In this document: positions 44,342 through 51,870 of the stretch, piece after piece
Layout of the letters: every line of letters starts with the position of its first letter
Numbering within the stretch: the stretch's first letter is position 1
Assembly (NCBI RefSeq): GCF_008084145.1
Contig: NZ_VSDO01000004.1
Coordinates: 1-64,000 of the forward strand
DNA length: 64,000 nucleotides
Source of the DNA: Paenibacillus faecis
GTDB lineage: Bacteria; Bacillota; Bacilli; Paenibacillales; Paenibacillaceae
Direction: 5' to 3'
The notes under the pieces: model-generated
What the model was told of the DNA's origin: nothing
What the model saw: only the letters and a program-made list of their open reading frames with translations
Database searches by the model: none
Made by a program: the position numbers and the translations under genes

Positions 44342-45391
44342 TTGAAAAAAATGAAGTGGGCCGGCCTGGTGCTGGCGGTAACGATGGGGCTTGCGGTTTT
44401 ATCCGGTTGCGGCGGTTCTTCCAAGGAAACGCTGAACATTTACAGCTGGGCGGATAACTTCGACGCGGACGTACTCGCCGCCTTCGAGAAGGAATACAAT
44501 GTCAAAATCAATTACGATGTGTTCGCCAATAACGAGGACCTGCTGGCCAAAATTAAAGCGGGCGGCGGCGGATATGATTTGATCCAGCCTTCCGACTATA
44601 TGGTCGCTACGATGATCAAGCAGGATTTGTTGTCTCCGCTCAACAAAGACAATATTCCGAATTTCGCGAACATTGACGAAGCCTTCAAAAATCCGTCGTT
44701 CGACCCGGATAACAAGTACTCGATCGTCTATACCTCCGGCGTCACGGGAATCGCCTACAACAAGAAGTATGTCAAAGAGGAAATCGACAGCTGGGAAGAT
44801 CTGTGGAATCCGGCATACAAAGGAAAGGTGCTTCTGCTCGACGACAACCGCGAAGTGATCGGCATGGCTTTGAAGAAGGCCGGCAAATCCAACAGCTCCA
44901 CGGATGAAGCCGAAATTACCGCGGCGGTGGAGGACCTGAAGACCCTGCTGCCGAACGTATTGGCTTTTGATACCGACAATATCAAGCAAAAAATGATTCA
45001 AGAAGAAGGCTGGATCGGCACCGTATGGTCCGGTGATGCTTCATTTATCGCCAAGGATAATCCGGATGTGGCTTACATCGTCCCGAAAGAGGGCGGAACG
45101 ATCTGGTCCGATAACTATGCGATTCCGAAGGGCGCCAAAAATCAGGAGCTGGCGGAGAAATTTATCAACTTTATGCTGGAGCCGGAGAACAGCGCCAAAA
45201 ACTACGAATCGATCGGATACAGCGATCCGAATACAAAAGCACATGAGTTCCACAGTGAGGAATACAACAACGATAAAATGATTAATCTGTCGCCGGAGGA
45301 GTTGTCCCGGACCGAATGGCTGGGCGATGTAGGCGATAAACTGCAAATTTACGACCGCTTCTGGACCGAACTGAAGAGCGGCCGGGAATAA
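44342..45391 (+). CDS. potD: Spermidine/putrescine-binding lipoprotein
   Basis: The solute-binding receptor of the importer, 349 residues. A lipoprotein signal ends in LAVLSGC with the lipobox Cys at 23. NIYSWADNFDADVLAAFEKE and the polyamine-site motifs WEDLWNPAYKGKVLLLDD and EEGWIGTVWSGDA follow the PotD pattern. I choose TTG 44342, with AGAGGAGA eight bases upstream; an earlier in-frame GTG at 44294 would bury the signal peptide. Lgt (4597) would lipidate it. Confidence 0.93.
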   Translation: MKKMKWAGLVLAVTMGLAVLSGCGGSSKETLNIYSWADNFDADVLAAFEKEYNVKINYDVFANNEDLLAKIKAGGGGYDLIQPSDYMVATMIKQDLLSPLNKDNIPNFANIDEAFKNPSFDPDNKYSIVYTSGVTGIAYNKKYVKEEIDSWEDLWNPAYKGKVLLLDDNREVIGMALKKAGKSNSSTDEAEITAAVEDLKTLLPNVLAFDTDNIKQKMIQEEGWIGTVWSGDASFIAKDNPDVAYIVPKEGGTIWSDNYAIPKGAKNQELAEKFINFMLEPENSAKNYESIGYSDPNTKAHEFHSEEYNNDKMINLSPEELSRTEWLGDVGDKLQIYDRFWTELKSGRE

Positions 45392-45403
45392 GCGGAAACT
45401 TGT

Positions 45404-45431
45404 AAAAAAAGCGTGGAAACACGCTTTTTTT
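45404..45431 (+). terminator. Terminator of the pot operon
   Basis: A perfect 12-bp stem, seven A plus GCGTG (45404-45415) against CACGC plus seven T (45420-45431), closing a GAAA loop. Confidence 0.95.
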
Positions 45432-45557
45432 ATTTGTCCGGAAACGGGTACTGTAAGGGTGGGAAAGAGCTTGATTTTTGCCGTCGACCTGAAAATAATG
45501 AAATTCGGAAGCTAGTATTCAGATCGACGCTGTTCACAGGAAAGGAGACTTCTTGAG

Positions 45558-46535
45558 ATGGGAATGGGTAAACGAGAAGTGTTGACATGCGACTTGCTGC
45601 TTCAGGAATTCCATGTGAAACAGGTACCGGTGCTGGACCGGAAGAAGCTGACCTTTTCAGAAGTGGATGGAAAAGACGTGTACAACATTACCGCCCCATT
45701 CGAGGATGAAGGAGAACAGGTTGTGGCCGGACGCGTGGAATCCCGGGACAGCGAGCAGTCGGAAGTGCTGTTCTTCACCGAGAAGGAAGGAGTCTGGGTG
45801 CCCCGTAGGGACCGGCCGGTTTTGAACATGCAGGATCCGTTTGTGTCGAAAATTGGTGACGAAGTGGTCGTGGGCGGCGTGCAAACCTTCCCCGATCCGG
45901 TTCATCAGGACAGACTGCTTTGGAGAACCGTGCTTTATAGGGGACGGTGCCTCCGCGAGCTGCGGCACTTTTTCGTCGGTCCCGACGGAATGAAGGATAT
46001 CCGGCTGGTAGAACTGAAGAACGGCGAAATCGGGGTGTTTACAAGGCCCCAAGGAGCCAAGGGAGGCCGAGGGAAAATTGGTTTTTTCCGCGTGTCCTCG
46101 CTGGAAGAGCTTCGGGTGGATTTGATTCTGGACGCCCCGCTGTTGGAGGAACAATTTGCCGATGGAGAGTGGGGCGGTGTCAATGAGGCGAGAATGTTGT
46201 CGAACGGTCTTGTCGGCGTGCTGGGTCATATCGCCCGTTTTGATGAAGAAGGGAACCGGCACTATTACCCCATGGTGTTTGCCTTCGATCCCGAGTCCGG
46301 GAAATATTCGGATATCGAACTCATTGCGGTACGCGCCAATTTTGAACCGGGGCCGGCCAAGCGGGAGGACTTGAGGGATGTAGTGTTCAGCGGGGGGTTG
46401 GTGCGTTTTGAAGACGGCAACGCAGCCCTCTATGCCGGCATCAGTGATGCGGAGGCGCATTATATCATCATCCCGGATCCTTTCCTGGCCTATGAGGGCG
46501 TAAATCGGAGAAAGAAGAAGAAAGATGGCAATTAG
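45558..46535 (+). CDS. DUF1861 family protein (possible beta-1,2-mannoside glycosyltransferase/phosphorylase)
   Basis: A cytoplasmic protein of 325 residues with no signal peptide. The spaced motifs RPVLNMQDPFVSKIG, VGPDGMKDIRLVEL, VFTRPQGAKGGRGKIGFF and GGVNEARMLSNGLVGVLGHI match the repetitive blades of a five-bladed beta-propeller as in DUF1861 and GH130-like enzymes. I recall Leishmania relatives (CAZy GT108) that make and degrade beta-1,2-mannan (mannogen). The activity here is inference. It precedes a sugar-nucleotide pyrophosphorylase, a glycosyltransferase and an (alpha/alpha)6-like protein. ATG follows AAAGGAGA. A Lys-rich tail RRKKKKDGN ends the protein. Confidence 0.75.
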   Translation: MGMGKREVLTCDLLLQEFHVKQVPVLDRKKLTFSEVDGKDVYNITAPFEDEGEQVVAGRVESRDSEQSEVLFFTEKEGVWVPRRDRPVLNMQDPFVSKIGDEVVVGGVQTFPDPVHQDRLLWRTVLYRGRCLRELRHFFVGPDGMKDIRLVELKNGEIGVFTRPQGAKGGRGKIGFFRVSSLEELRVDLILDAPLLEEQFADGEWGGVNEARMLSNGLVGVLGHIARFDEEGNRHYYPMVFAFDPESGKYSDIELIAVRANFEPGPAKREDLRDVVFSGGLVRFEDGNAALYAGISDAEAHYIIIPDPFLAYEGVNRRKKKKDGN

Positions 46536-46679
46536 CCCTGGTTATTGGGTGCTAATATAACATATTGCCAAAAGATGGACCTTGAAAGAGCATAAAAAAT
46601 TGGATATTTGTATTAATAGCAGTCTCCTTAAGTGAGTGCTAACAACGGTTAGCCGAGCGAACGGGGACGTTGTCATAGC

Positions 46680-46766
46680 AAGAAGCCGACAAATGACTGA
46701 AGTTTTTTCCGCTCATGATGACCATGATCGAAAAAAGGTTCACCATGTGCCGGCTTCTTTTTTGTG
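46680..46766 (+). other. Long imperfect hairpin with T tail upstream of the nucleotidyltransferase gene
   Basis: AAGAAGCCGACAAATG (46680-46695) nearly pairs with CATGTGCCGGCTTCTT (46744-46759; 14 of 16). Inside, TGAAGTTTTTTCCGCTCATG and CATGATCGAAAAAAGGTTCA also oppose each other. The right arm ends in six T. The whole 80 bp folds on itself and sits 30 bases before the next start codon. It may terminate the DUF1861 transcript, attenuate the next gene, or be a small mobile-type element. Confidence 0.65.
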
Positions 46767-46794
46767 ACTCAAAAACGAAATGGAGGTTGAACCG

Positions 46795-47838
46795 ATGAAA
46801 GCGTTGCTGTTGGCCGGGGGGCTTGGCACACGTTTGCGGCCGTTGACCGAACAACTGCCAAAGCCGATGGCTCTAGTTGGGAATCGACCATGGATCGAGC
46901 ATTTGATTGTGCAGCTGAGAGATCAAGGAATCCGGAAATTTGTTCTGGCGCTGAAACACTATCCCGAGCTGATCCGCCGACATTTGGGGGACGGCAGCCG
47001 GTATGGGGTTACGATCGACTATGTGATCGAGCAGGAAGCGCTCGGAACCGCCGGGGCGATCAAAAATGCCGAGCCGCTGCTGGACGAGCGTTTTCTGGTG
47101 TTTAATGCCGACATTGTGCAGCATATCGACGTTAAGCCGCTGCTGCGGTTTCACCAGGAAAGCGGGGCGACCGTGACCATCGGTTTGATGGAGGTGGAAG
47201 AACCTTCCGCTTTTGGCGTCGTCGAGCTTTCGGACCGCGGCGAAATCCGCCGTTTTGTCGAAAAACCGAAACCGGGCGAAACGACATCGAAACGGGTAAA
47301 CGCCGGAATCTATGTCATGAATAAAGAGGCCCTTGCTTACATTCCGCCGGGGCGTGAGGTGTCCATCGAACGCGAAACGTTCCCGAGTCTGATCGAGCAG
47401 GGGGCGGGACTATACGGCTTTCCGCTGCAAGGGTATTGGCTCGATATCGGAACGCGGGAACGCTACCGCAAGGTTCACTGGGATTTGCTGGACCGGAAAT
47501 TAAAGCTGATGATACACGGACAGGAGCAAAATAAAGGGATATGGGTCGGAAAAGACGTCCGTATCGGCGACGGCGCGCTCCTGATTCCTCCGGTCATCCT
47601 CGGCGACGGGGTACGCATTGGCGACAAAGCGATCATCGGACCGTATACCGTGATCGGGGAGGGGTGCCATATAGCGGCACGGGCCCGTTTGTCCGAGACG
47701 ATTTTGTGGGATGGATGTATCGTGAAGGAAGGCGCACAACTGTATCAGTGCGTTTTCGGGTACGACTCCGAAATCGAAGCCGGGCATATCCTCTACGAAG
47801 CCTACGCCCAACGCATGAAGGAGGAGGTATCGGTATGA
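46795..47838 (+). CDS. Sugar-1-phosphate nucleotidyltransferase (mannose-1-phosphate guanylyltransferase-like)
   Basis: A 347-residue enzyme that activates a sugar-1-phosphate to an NDP-sugar. The N-terminal KALLLAGGLGTRLRPLTEQL is the nucleotide-binding signature, and FVEKP and NAGIYVM are the sugar-binding motifs near 160 and 175. A left-handed beta-helix of hexapeptide repeats follows from about 245. The specificity (GDP-mannose, or dTDP- or UDP-glucose) cannot be read with certainty. ATG 46795 is preceded by TGGAGG. It overlaps the glycosyltransferase gene by four bases. Confidence 0.88.
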   Translation: MKALLLAGGLGTRLRPLTEQLPKPMALVGNRPWIEHLIVQLRDQGIRKFVLALKHYPELIRRHLGDGSRYGVTIDYVIEQEALGTAGAIKNAEPLLDERFLVFNADIVQHIDVKPLLRFHQESGATVTIGLMEVEEPSAFGVVELSDRGEIRRFVEKPKPGETTSKRVNAGIYVMNKEALAYIPPGREVSIERETFPSLIEQGAGLYGFPLQGYWLDIGTRERYRKVHWDLLDRKLKLMIHGQEQNKGIWVGKDVRIGDGALLIPPVILGDGVRIGDKAIIGPYTVIGEGCHIAARARLSETILWDGCIVKEGAQLYQCVFGYDSEIEAGHILYEAYAQRMKEEVSV

Positions 47839-48998
47839 TTCGCATCGCGCACATCGGCACCTATGTCCCGCAGAAATGCGGAATCGCCACTTATACGCAT
47901 CACTTGCGGCAAAGCATTAACGGCGCCAAGGGCTGGAGGGGAACGGACGAAGTGTTTGCCGTCAAGCCGGGCGCCAGCCTGCAGCGGGATCCCGACTCCA
48001 GGATTCACGAGGTGGAAAAAGAAGACCGCCACGCTTACCGCAAGCTCGCGGAACGGCTCAATCGGAGCGATATCGCCGTTGTTTCGCTGCAGCATGAATT
48101 CGGGATTTTCGGCGGGGAAGCGGGGGAGTACGTGCTCGATCTTGTGGATCACCTCGAAAAGCCGCTCGCGGTTACGTTTCATACCGTGTTTGAGAAGCCG
48201 GAGGAGCCCTATCTCCGGATTCAAAAGAGGATTGCGGAGCGCAGTGACGTCATCCTGGTCATGAACCGTCTGGCTGCGGACTATTTGCATGGGGCGCTGG
48301 GGGTTCCGAGGGAGAAAATTCGCTGTGTGCCTCACGGTACCCCTGAGCCGGTTCCGTCGATGCGGGACTTCACCCGCGGCAAGCTGGGCTGGAACGGCCG
48401 GAAGGTGCTGATGACCTTCGGTCTGCTGAGCCGGGGGAAAGGACTCGAAACGGTACTCCAGGCGCTGCCGGAGGTTGTCCGGCAAGTGCCCGAGGCGCTT
48501 TACGCGATTGTGGGGCAGACGCATCCCGAAGTCCGCAAATGGGAAGGCGAATCCTATCGCGAGGAGCTTCAGGCGCTGATTCGAGAACTGAAGCTCGAGG
48601 ATCATGTCGTTATGATCGACCGCTATTTGGAGGAGCAGGAGCTGGCTGCCATGCTGACGGCCTGCGATCTGTACGTGACCCCGTATCCGGGGATGCAGCA
48701 GATTACGAGCGGGACGCTGGCCTACGCGGTTGGCTTGGGCCGGCCGGTCTTGAGTACACCGTACGCTTACGCCAAGGACCTGCTGCAAGATCTGCCCGAC
48801 ACCCTGGTTCCCCCCGGTGTGGCGGAGGCTTGGGCCGGGCGGATTACAGCCGTCTTATCCGATCCGAAGGAAGCGGAGCGGCTTGAGCGGGAAATCGGGC
48901 GAATCGGAGCGGATATGCACTGGCCGAAGGTCGGCAAGCTTCATCTGAAGCTGTTCAATGAGCTGGCCACGGAACGAACGGCCAAACAGGCGAACTGA
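47835..48998 (+). CDS. Glycosyltransferase family 4-like protein
   Basis: A 387-residue GT-B fold transferase. The N-terminal HIGTYVPQKCGIATYTHHL is an acceptor-side glycine-rich loop. GLLSRGKGLETVLQALPEV near 190 and CDLYVTPYPGMQQITSGTLA near 275-294 align with the donor-binding domain. The usual EGFG-type acidic motif is replaced by GMQQITSG, which suggests an altered donor site. ATG starts within the upstream stop. It very probably uses the NDP-sugar made by its neighbour. Confidence 0.85.
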   Translation: MIRIAHIGTYVPQKCGIATYTHHLRQSINGAKGWRGTDEVFAVKPGASLQRDPDSRIHEVEKEDRHAYRKLAERLNRSDIAVVSLQHEFGIFGGEAGEYVLDLVDHLEKPLAVTFHTVFEKPEEPYLRIQKRIAERSDVILVMNRLAADYLHGALGVPREKIRCVPHGTPEPVPSMRDFTRGKLGWNGRKVLMTFGLLSRGKGLETVLQALPEVVRQVPEALYAIVGQTHPEVRKWEGESYREELQALIRELKLEDHVVMIDRYLEEQELAAMLTACDLYVTPYPGMQQITSGTLAYAVGLGRPVLSTPYAYAKDLLQDLPDTLVPPGVAEAWAGRITAVLSDPKEAERLEREIGRIGADMHWPKVGKLHLKLFNELATERTAKQAN

Positions 48999-49022
48999 AG
49001 CGAACTAAAGGAGGAACCGGCT

Positions 49023-50219
49023 GTGAATCCAATCGAGATTAGCTGCCGCCATTTGGAGAGGATGACCGATGATACGGGACTGCTGGAACATGCCTTGGGC
49101 GCGGTACCCCGTCGCAAGGAAGGCTATACTACCGATGACAATGCCCGGGCGTTATGGGCCTGCTCGGCGATCCACCGCCTCGGGTTCGGCGGGGAGAAGA
49201 ACGACGGCACGTGGTTAAGGCTGGCCGACATTTACCTTGAATTTTTGTTGTGGGCGCAAAAGGACGACGGGACCTTCCATAACAATATAGCCTACGATCG
49301 TCGGCCCGAGCCGGAAACGCCCTCCGATGACTGCTACGGTCGTGCGTTTTGGGCCGCTGCCGCCGCGTGGGCGTACCTGCGGGACGATACCCGGCGCCTG
49401 GCGGCCGAGGCGATACTGCTTCGGGCGGCGCCGCGCACGGCCGAACTGAAGTACCCGCGAGGATGGGCCTATTCGCTGGCCGCCTACTCGCTGCTCTTAA
49501 CGGAACAGCGGCCTCCGGTACAGATGGACCGTGCCGGATTTCTGAAGAAGCTCCAGGCCCGGGAACAGGTGAACCGGCTGGAACGCCTGCTGCTGGACAC
49601 CTATTCCAGGGAGGCCACGGTCGATTGGCACTGGTTTGAACCGGAGGTCACCTATGGCAACGGAGTGCTGCCTTGGGCGCTGTTCGCGGCTTACCCGGCT
49701 AGCGGAAGCGAAACCACCCGGCGGGTGGCCCGGGAATCCCTAGATTTCCTGGCGGAGAAAATGACCGCGCCGGAAGGCTGGATTCGCCCCGTAGGCAACC
49801 GGGGCTGGGCCTCGCGGGCTCACGCCAGCCAGTGGGACCAGCAGCCGCTGGAGGTCATGAAGCTGGCGCTCGCCGCCCGCGAGGCGTACCGGGTGGAACG
49901 CCGATCCGAAGACGCGGAGCTGGTCCGCCGCTGCCGGGCCTGGTTCCTCGGCGAGAACGACCTCGGACGGCCGCTCGCCGATCCCGCCGAAGGGAGCTGC
50001 TGCGACGGTTTGACGCCGAGCGGGCCGAACCAGAACCGTGGCGCGGAATCGACGCTCTCGTATCTGCTGACCGAGTGTTTGTACCACGAGATTTGCGCGG
50101 AGGGGATGACCGGACCGGATTTGGAGAGAGAAGGAGAAGGAGGAGGGAACTCCGAAACGGCAAAAAGGGCAGAGAGGACGGTAACGGAAGAGAGGGCGGT
50201 AACGGAAGCCCTCGGTTAA
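49023..50219 (+). CDS. (Alpha/alpha)6-barrel-like glycan-processing protein
   Basis: A 398-residue cytoplasmic protein. Repeating helical pairs with TTDDNARALWACSAI (36-50), PSDDCYGRAFWAAAAAWAYL (101-120), EPEVTYGNGVLPWALFAAY and NRGWASRAHASQWDQQPLEV suggest a six-hairpin glycosidase-type barrel. I have seen such domains annotated as glycosyltransferase partners, sometimes fused to GT4. The catalytic role is unknown. GTG follows AAAGGAGG. The last 35 residues are a low-complexity Glu/Arg/Gly tail outside the fold. It ends the putative glycan operon. Confidence 0.7.
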   Translation: MNPIEISCRHLERMTDDTGLLEHALGAVPRRKEGYTTDDNARALWACSAIHRLGFGGEKNDGTWLRLADIYLEFLLWAQKDDGTFHNNIAYDRRPEPETPSDDCYGRAFWAAAAAWAYLRDDTRRLAAEAILLRAAPRTAELKYPRGWAYSLAAYSLLLTEQRPPVQMDRAGFLKKLQAREQVNRLERLLLDTYSREATVDWHWFEPEVTYGNGVLPWALFAAYPASGSETTRRVARESLDFLAEKMTAPEGWIRPVGNRGWASRAHASQWDQQPLEVMKLALAAREAYRVERRSEDAELVRRCRAWFLGENDLGRPLADPAEGSCCDGLTPSGPNQNRGAESTLSYLLTECLYHEICAEGMTGPDLEREGEGGGNSETAKRAERTVTEERAVTEALG

Positions 50220-50359
50220 TGGGTGAAGCCTCTTGGAGCGGCTGCCTCTCGATAAAAAGGGCTGTTAACGCTAGGTTTCCGGGCCGGGAAGGGAGAAGCA
50301 TGTTTTTCGCCATACGGGGAAATAATTGGGGTAACTCCGAGAAGAGGTGAGCTTACCGA

Positions 50360-51460
50360 ATGAACAAGTTTACAAAAATCACGGGTACCCTGATTGCAGC
50401 GTTGGTCTTGGTTGCGCAGTGCGGCCCATTAGCCCCGGATGCTTCGGCCCTCCCGGCCTGGCGCTCCATCGGCGTCCGGTTGCCGCAGGGACAGCAGCCG
50501 GCTGTCCAGGAAGGACAGCCTGTGAAGATTACCCGGCAAGGAAAGAGCCTAAAGCAGCAGGGGCTGCAAGGGCGTGAGGATGTACTGGTCCCGTTGGAAC
50601 TGATCCGGAAGGGGCTGAAAGTGAAGGTTACACAGGACCCCGGCGCCAATACGTATACCTTAAAAAAGCAAAACATGACCGTCACGCTTCAGCCCTCCGA
50701 TACGGGCGCCAAGGCGATCGTGAACGGCAGTACGCAGGTGCTTCCTTATGAATGGAAGGTGGTAAACGGGGAGCCCTACGTATCGGTGAAAGTGCTGACC
50801 GATCATCTGGGATTTACTTCTTCCCGGAAGGAAGCGGGGAAAACGCTGGACCTGGTACCGCACCGTCTGAACGACATCCGGATTGAAACGCGGACGATCG
50901 AGAAGAACATCCCGGAAGCCTCGATCAAAGTGGAATATCCGCAGGTCGGCGGGCTTCGCAGCAAGGAGGCGGAGAGGAAGATCAACGCCCTGCTGCAGTC
51001 GAGAGCGGAAAACTTCGTTCAAGCCTCCTTGAAGGAAGCGAAGGAGAATCAACCGTCGCCGAACGGCAGCCCTTACGAATACTTGGGGAACTACACCGTG
51101 ACCTATAATCGGGGCGGGCTGCTGAGCATCCTGGAGCAGACGTACGCCTATACGGGGGGAGCCCACGGGATCAGCTTCCGGGAAGGCCTGACGTTCCGTC
51201 TGAGCGACGGCAAGCTGCTGACCCTGGACGAAGTCCTCCGGGCGAACCCCGGTTTCCGCAGCATCGTCAATCCGGCCATCGCCAAGCAGCTTCAGGCGAC
51301 CGAAGGGTATTTCGGCGGGTTCGAAACGATCGGGAACAATCCCGACTTTTATTTGAAGGAGAACGGGGTGGTCATCTTTTTCCAACTTTATGACTACTTG
51401 CCGTATGTGTTCGGCTTCCCCGAGTTCTATTTCTCCTTTCCGGAACTGGGGATCAGATAA
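50360..51460 (+). CDS. Secreted protein with stalk-like N-domain and DUF4163/DUF3298 (PdaC/RsiV-like)
   Basis: A 366-residue exported protein. The signal peptide ends near PDASALP. Residues about 60-170 resemble the copper amine oxidase N-terminal (stalk) repeat common in Paenibacillus surface proteins: VLVPLELIRKGLKVKVTQDP and VLTDHLGFTSSR. Residues about 180-366 match DUF4163 plus DUF3298, with YAYTGGAHGISFREGLTF and LREKG-like ends, as in PdaC and the RsiV sensor domain. No transmembrane anchor or polysaccharide deacetylase domain is present. Function is unknown; wall-linked sensing or lysozyme binding is an analogy only. Confidence 0.82.
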   Translation: MNKFTKITGTLIAALVLVAQCGPLAPDASALPAWRSIGVRLPQGQQPAVQEGQPVKITRQGKSLKQQGLQGREDVLVPLELIRKGLKVKVTQDPGANTYTLKKQNMTVTLQPSDTGAKAIVNGSTQVLPYEWKVVNGEPYVSVKVLTDHLGFTSSRKEAGKTLDLVPHRLNDIRIETRTIEKNIPEASIKVEYPQVGGLRSKEAERKINALLQSRAENFVQASLKEAKENQPSPNGSPYEYLGNYTVTYNRGGLLSILEQTYAYTGGAHGISFREGLTFRLSDGKLLTLDEVLRANPGFRSIVNPAIAKQLQATEGYFGGFETIGNNPDFYLKENGVVIFFQLYDYLPYVFGFPEFYFSFPELGIR

Positions 51461-51476
51461 AGTATATGCGCATAAT

Positions 51477-51503
51477 AAAAGCCTGCCGGCTGGCAGGCTT
51501 TTT
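51477..51503 (+). terminator. Terminator after the DUF3298 gene
   Basis: AAAAGCCTGCC (51477-51487) pairs perfectly with GGCAGGCTTTT (51492-51502) around GGCT, with a closing T. Confidence 0.93.
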
Positions 51504-51591
51504 GTTATGAAAGAGCCGGTGGAAGAAGAACAAGAACGGGCCGATCCCGGCCGCGGCTAGCCTCCCCCCTTGAAGCCAGGCAAGTTCATAA

Positions 51592-51834
51592 GGGCCGGAC
51601 GGGTGGATAAGGGCCATTTGCGGCGTTATTTTGTCGAATTTGTGCCTTTGGTGGGAAATAGCGGTCTTTTGGGGCCTTAATTTATGGAAAAGCGGGCCAA
51701 AACCTGATTTTGGGGCCCGTATCAGTGAAATAAGGGCCTTTTTGGCCGCTATTTTTCCCGAAAACGCAATTCGGGTCGAAATAACGGCCCAAAAGGCCGT
51801 TATCTCGGCGGACGGCTGGAGAAGCTGCGGGTAC
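51592..51834 (+). repeat. Family B intergenic repeat, copy 3
   Basis: It aligns with the minus strand of 40082-40350 from GGGTGGATAAG to about CTCGGCGGACGG, and with 21625-21832. Conserved blocks are TTATTTTGTCGAATTTG, GGCCGCTATTTTTCCCGAAA and GGCCCAAAAGGCCGTTAT. It fills the gap between two convergent genes and provides no clear terminator for ade. Confidence 0.88.
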
Positions 51835-51870
51835 CTGACCCAGTTCACCACGCCGCCGCCTTTGCCCCTC

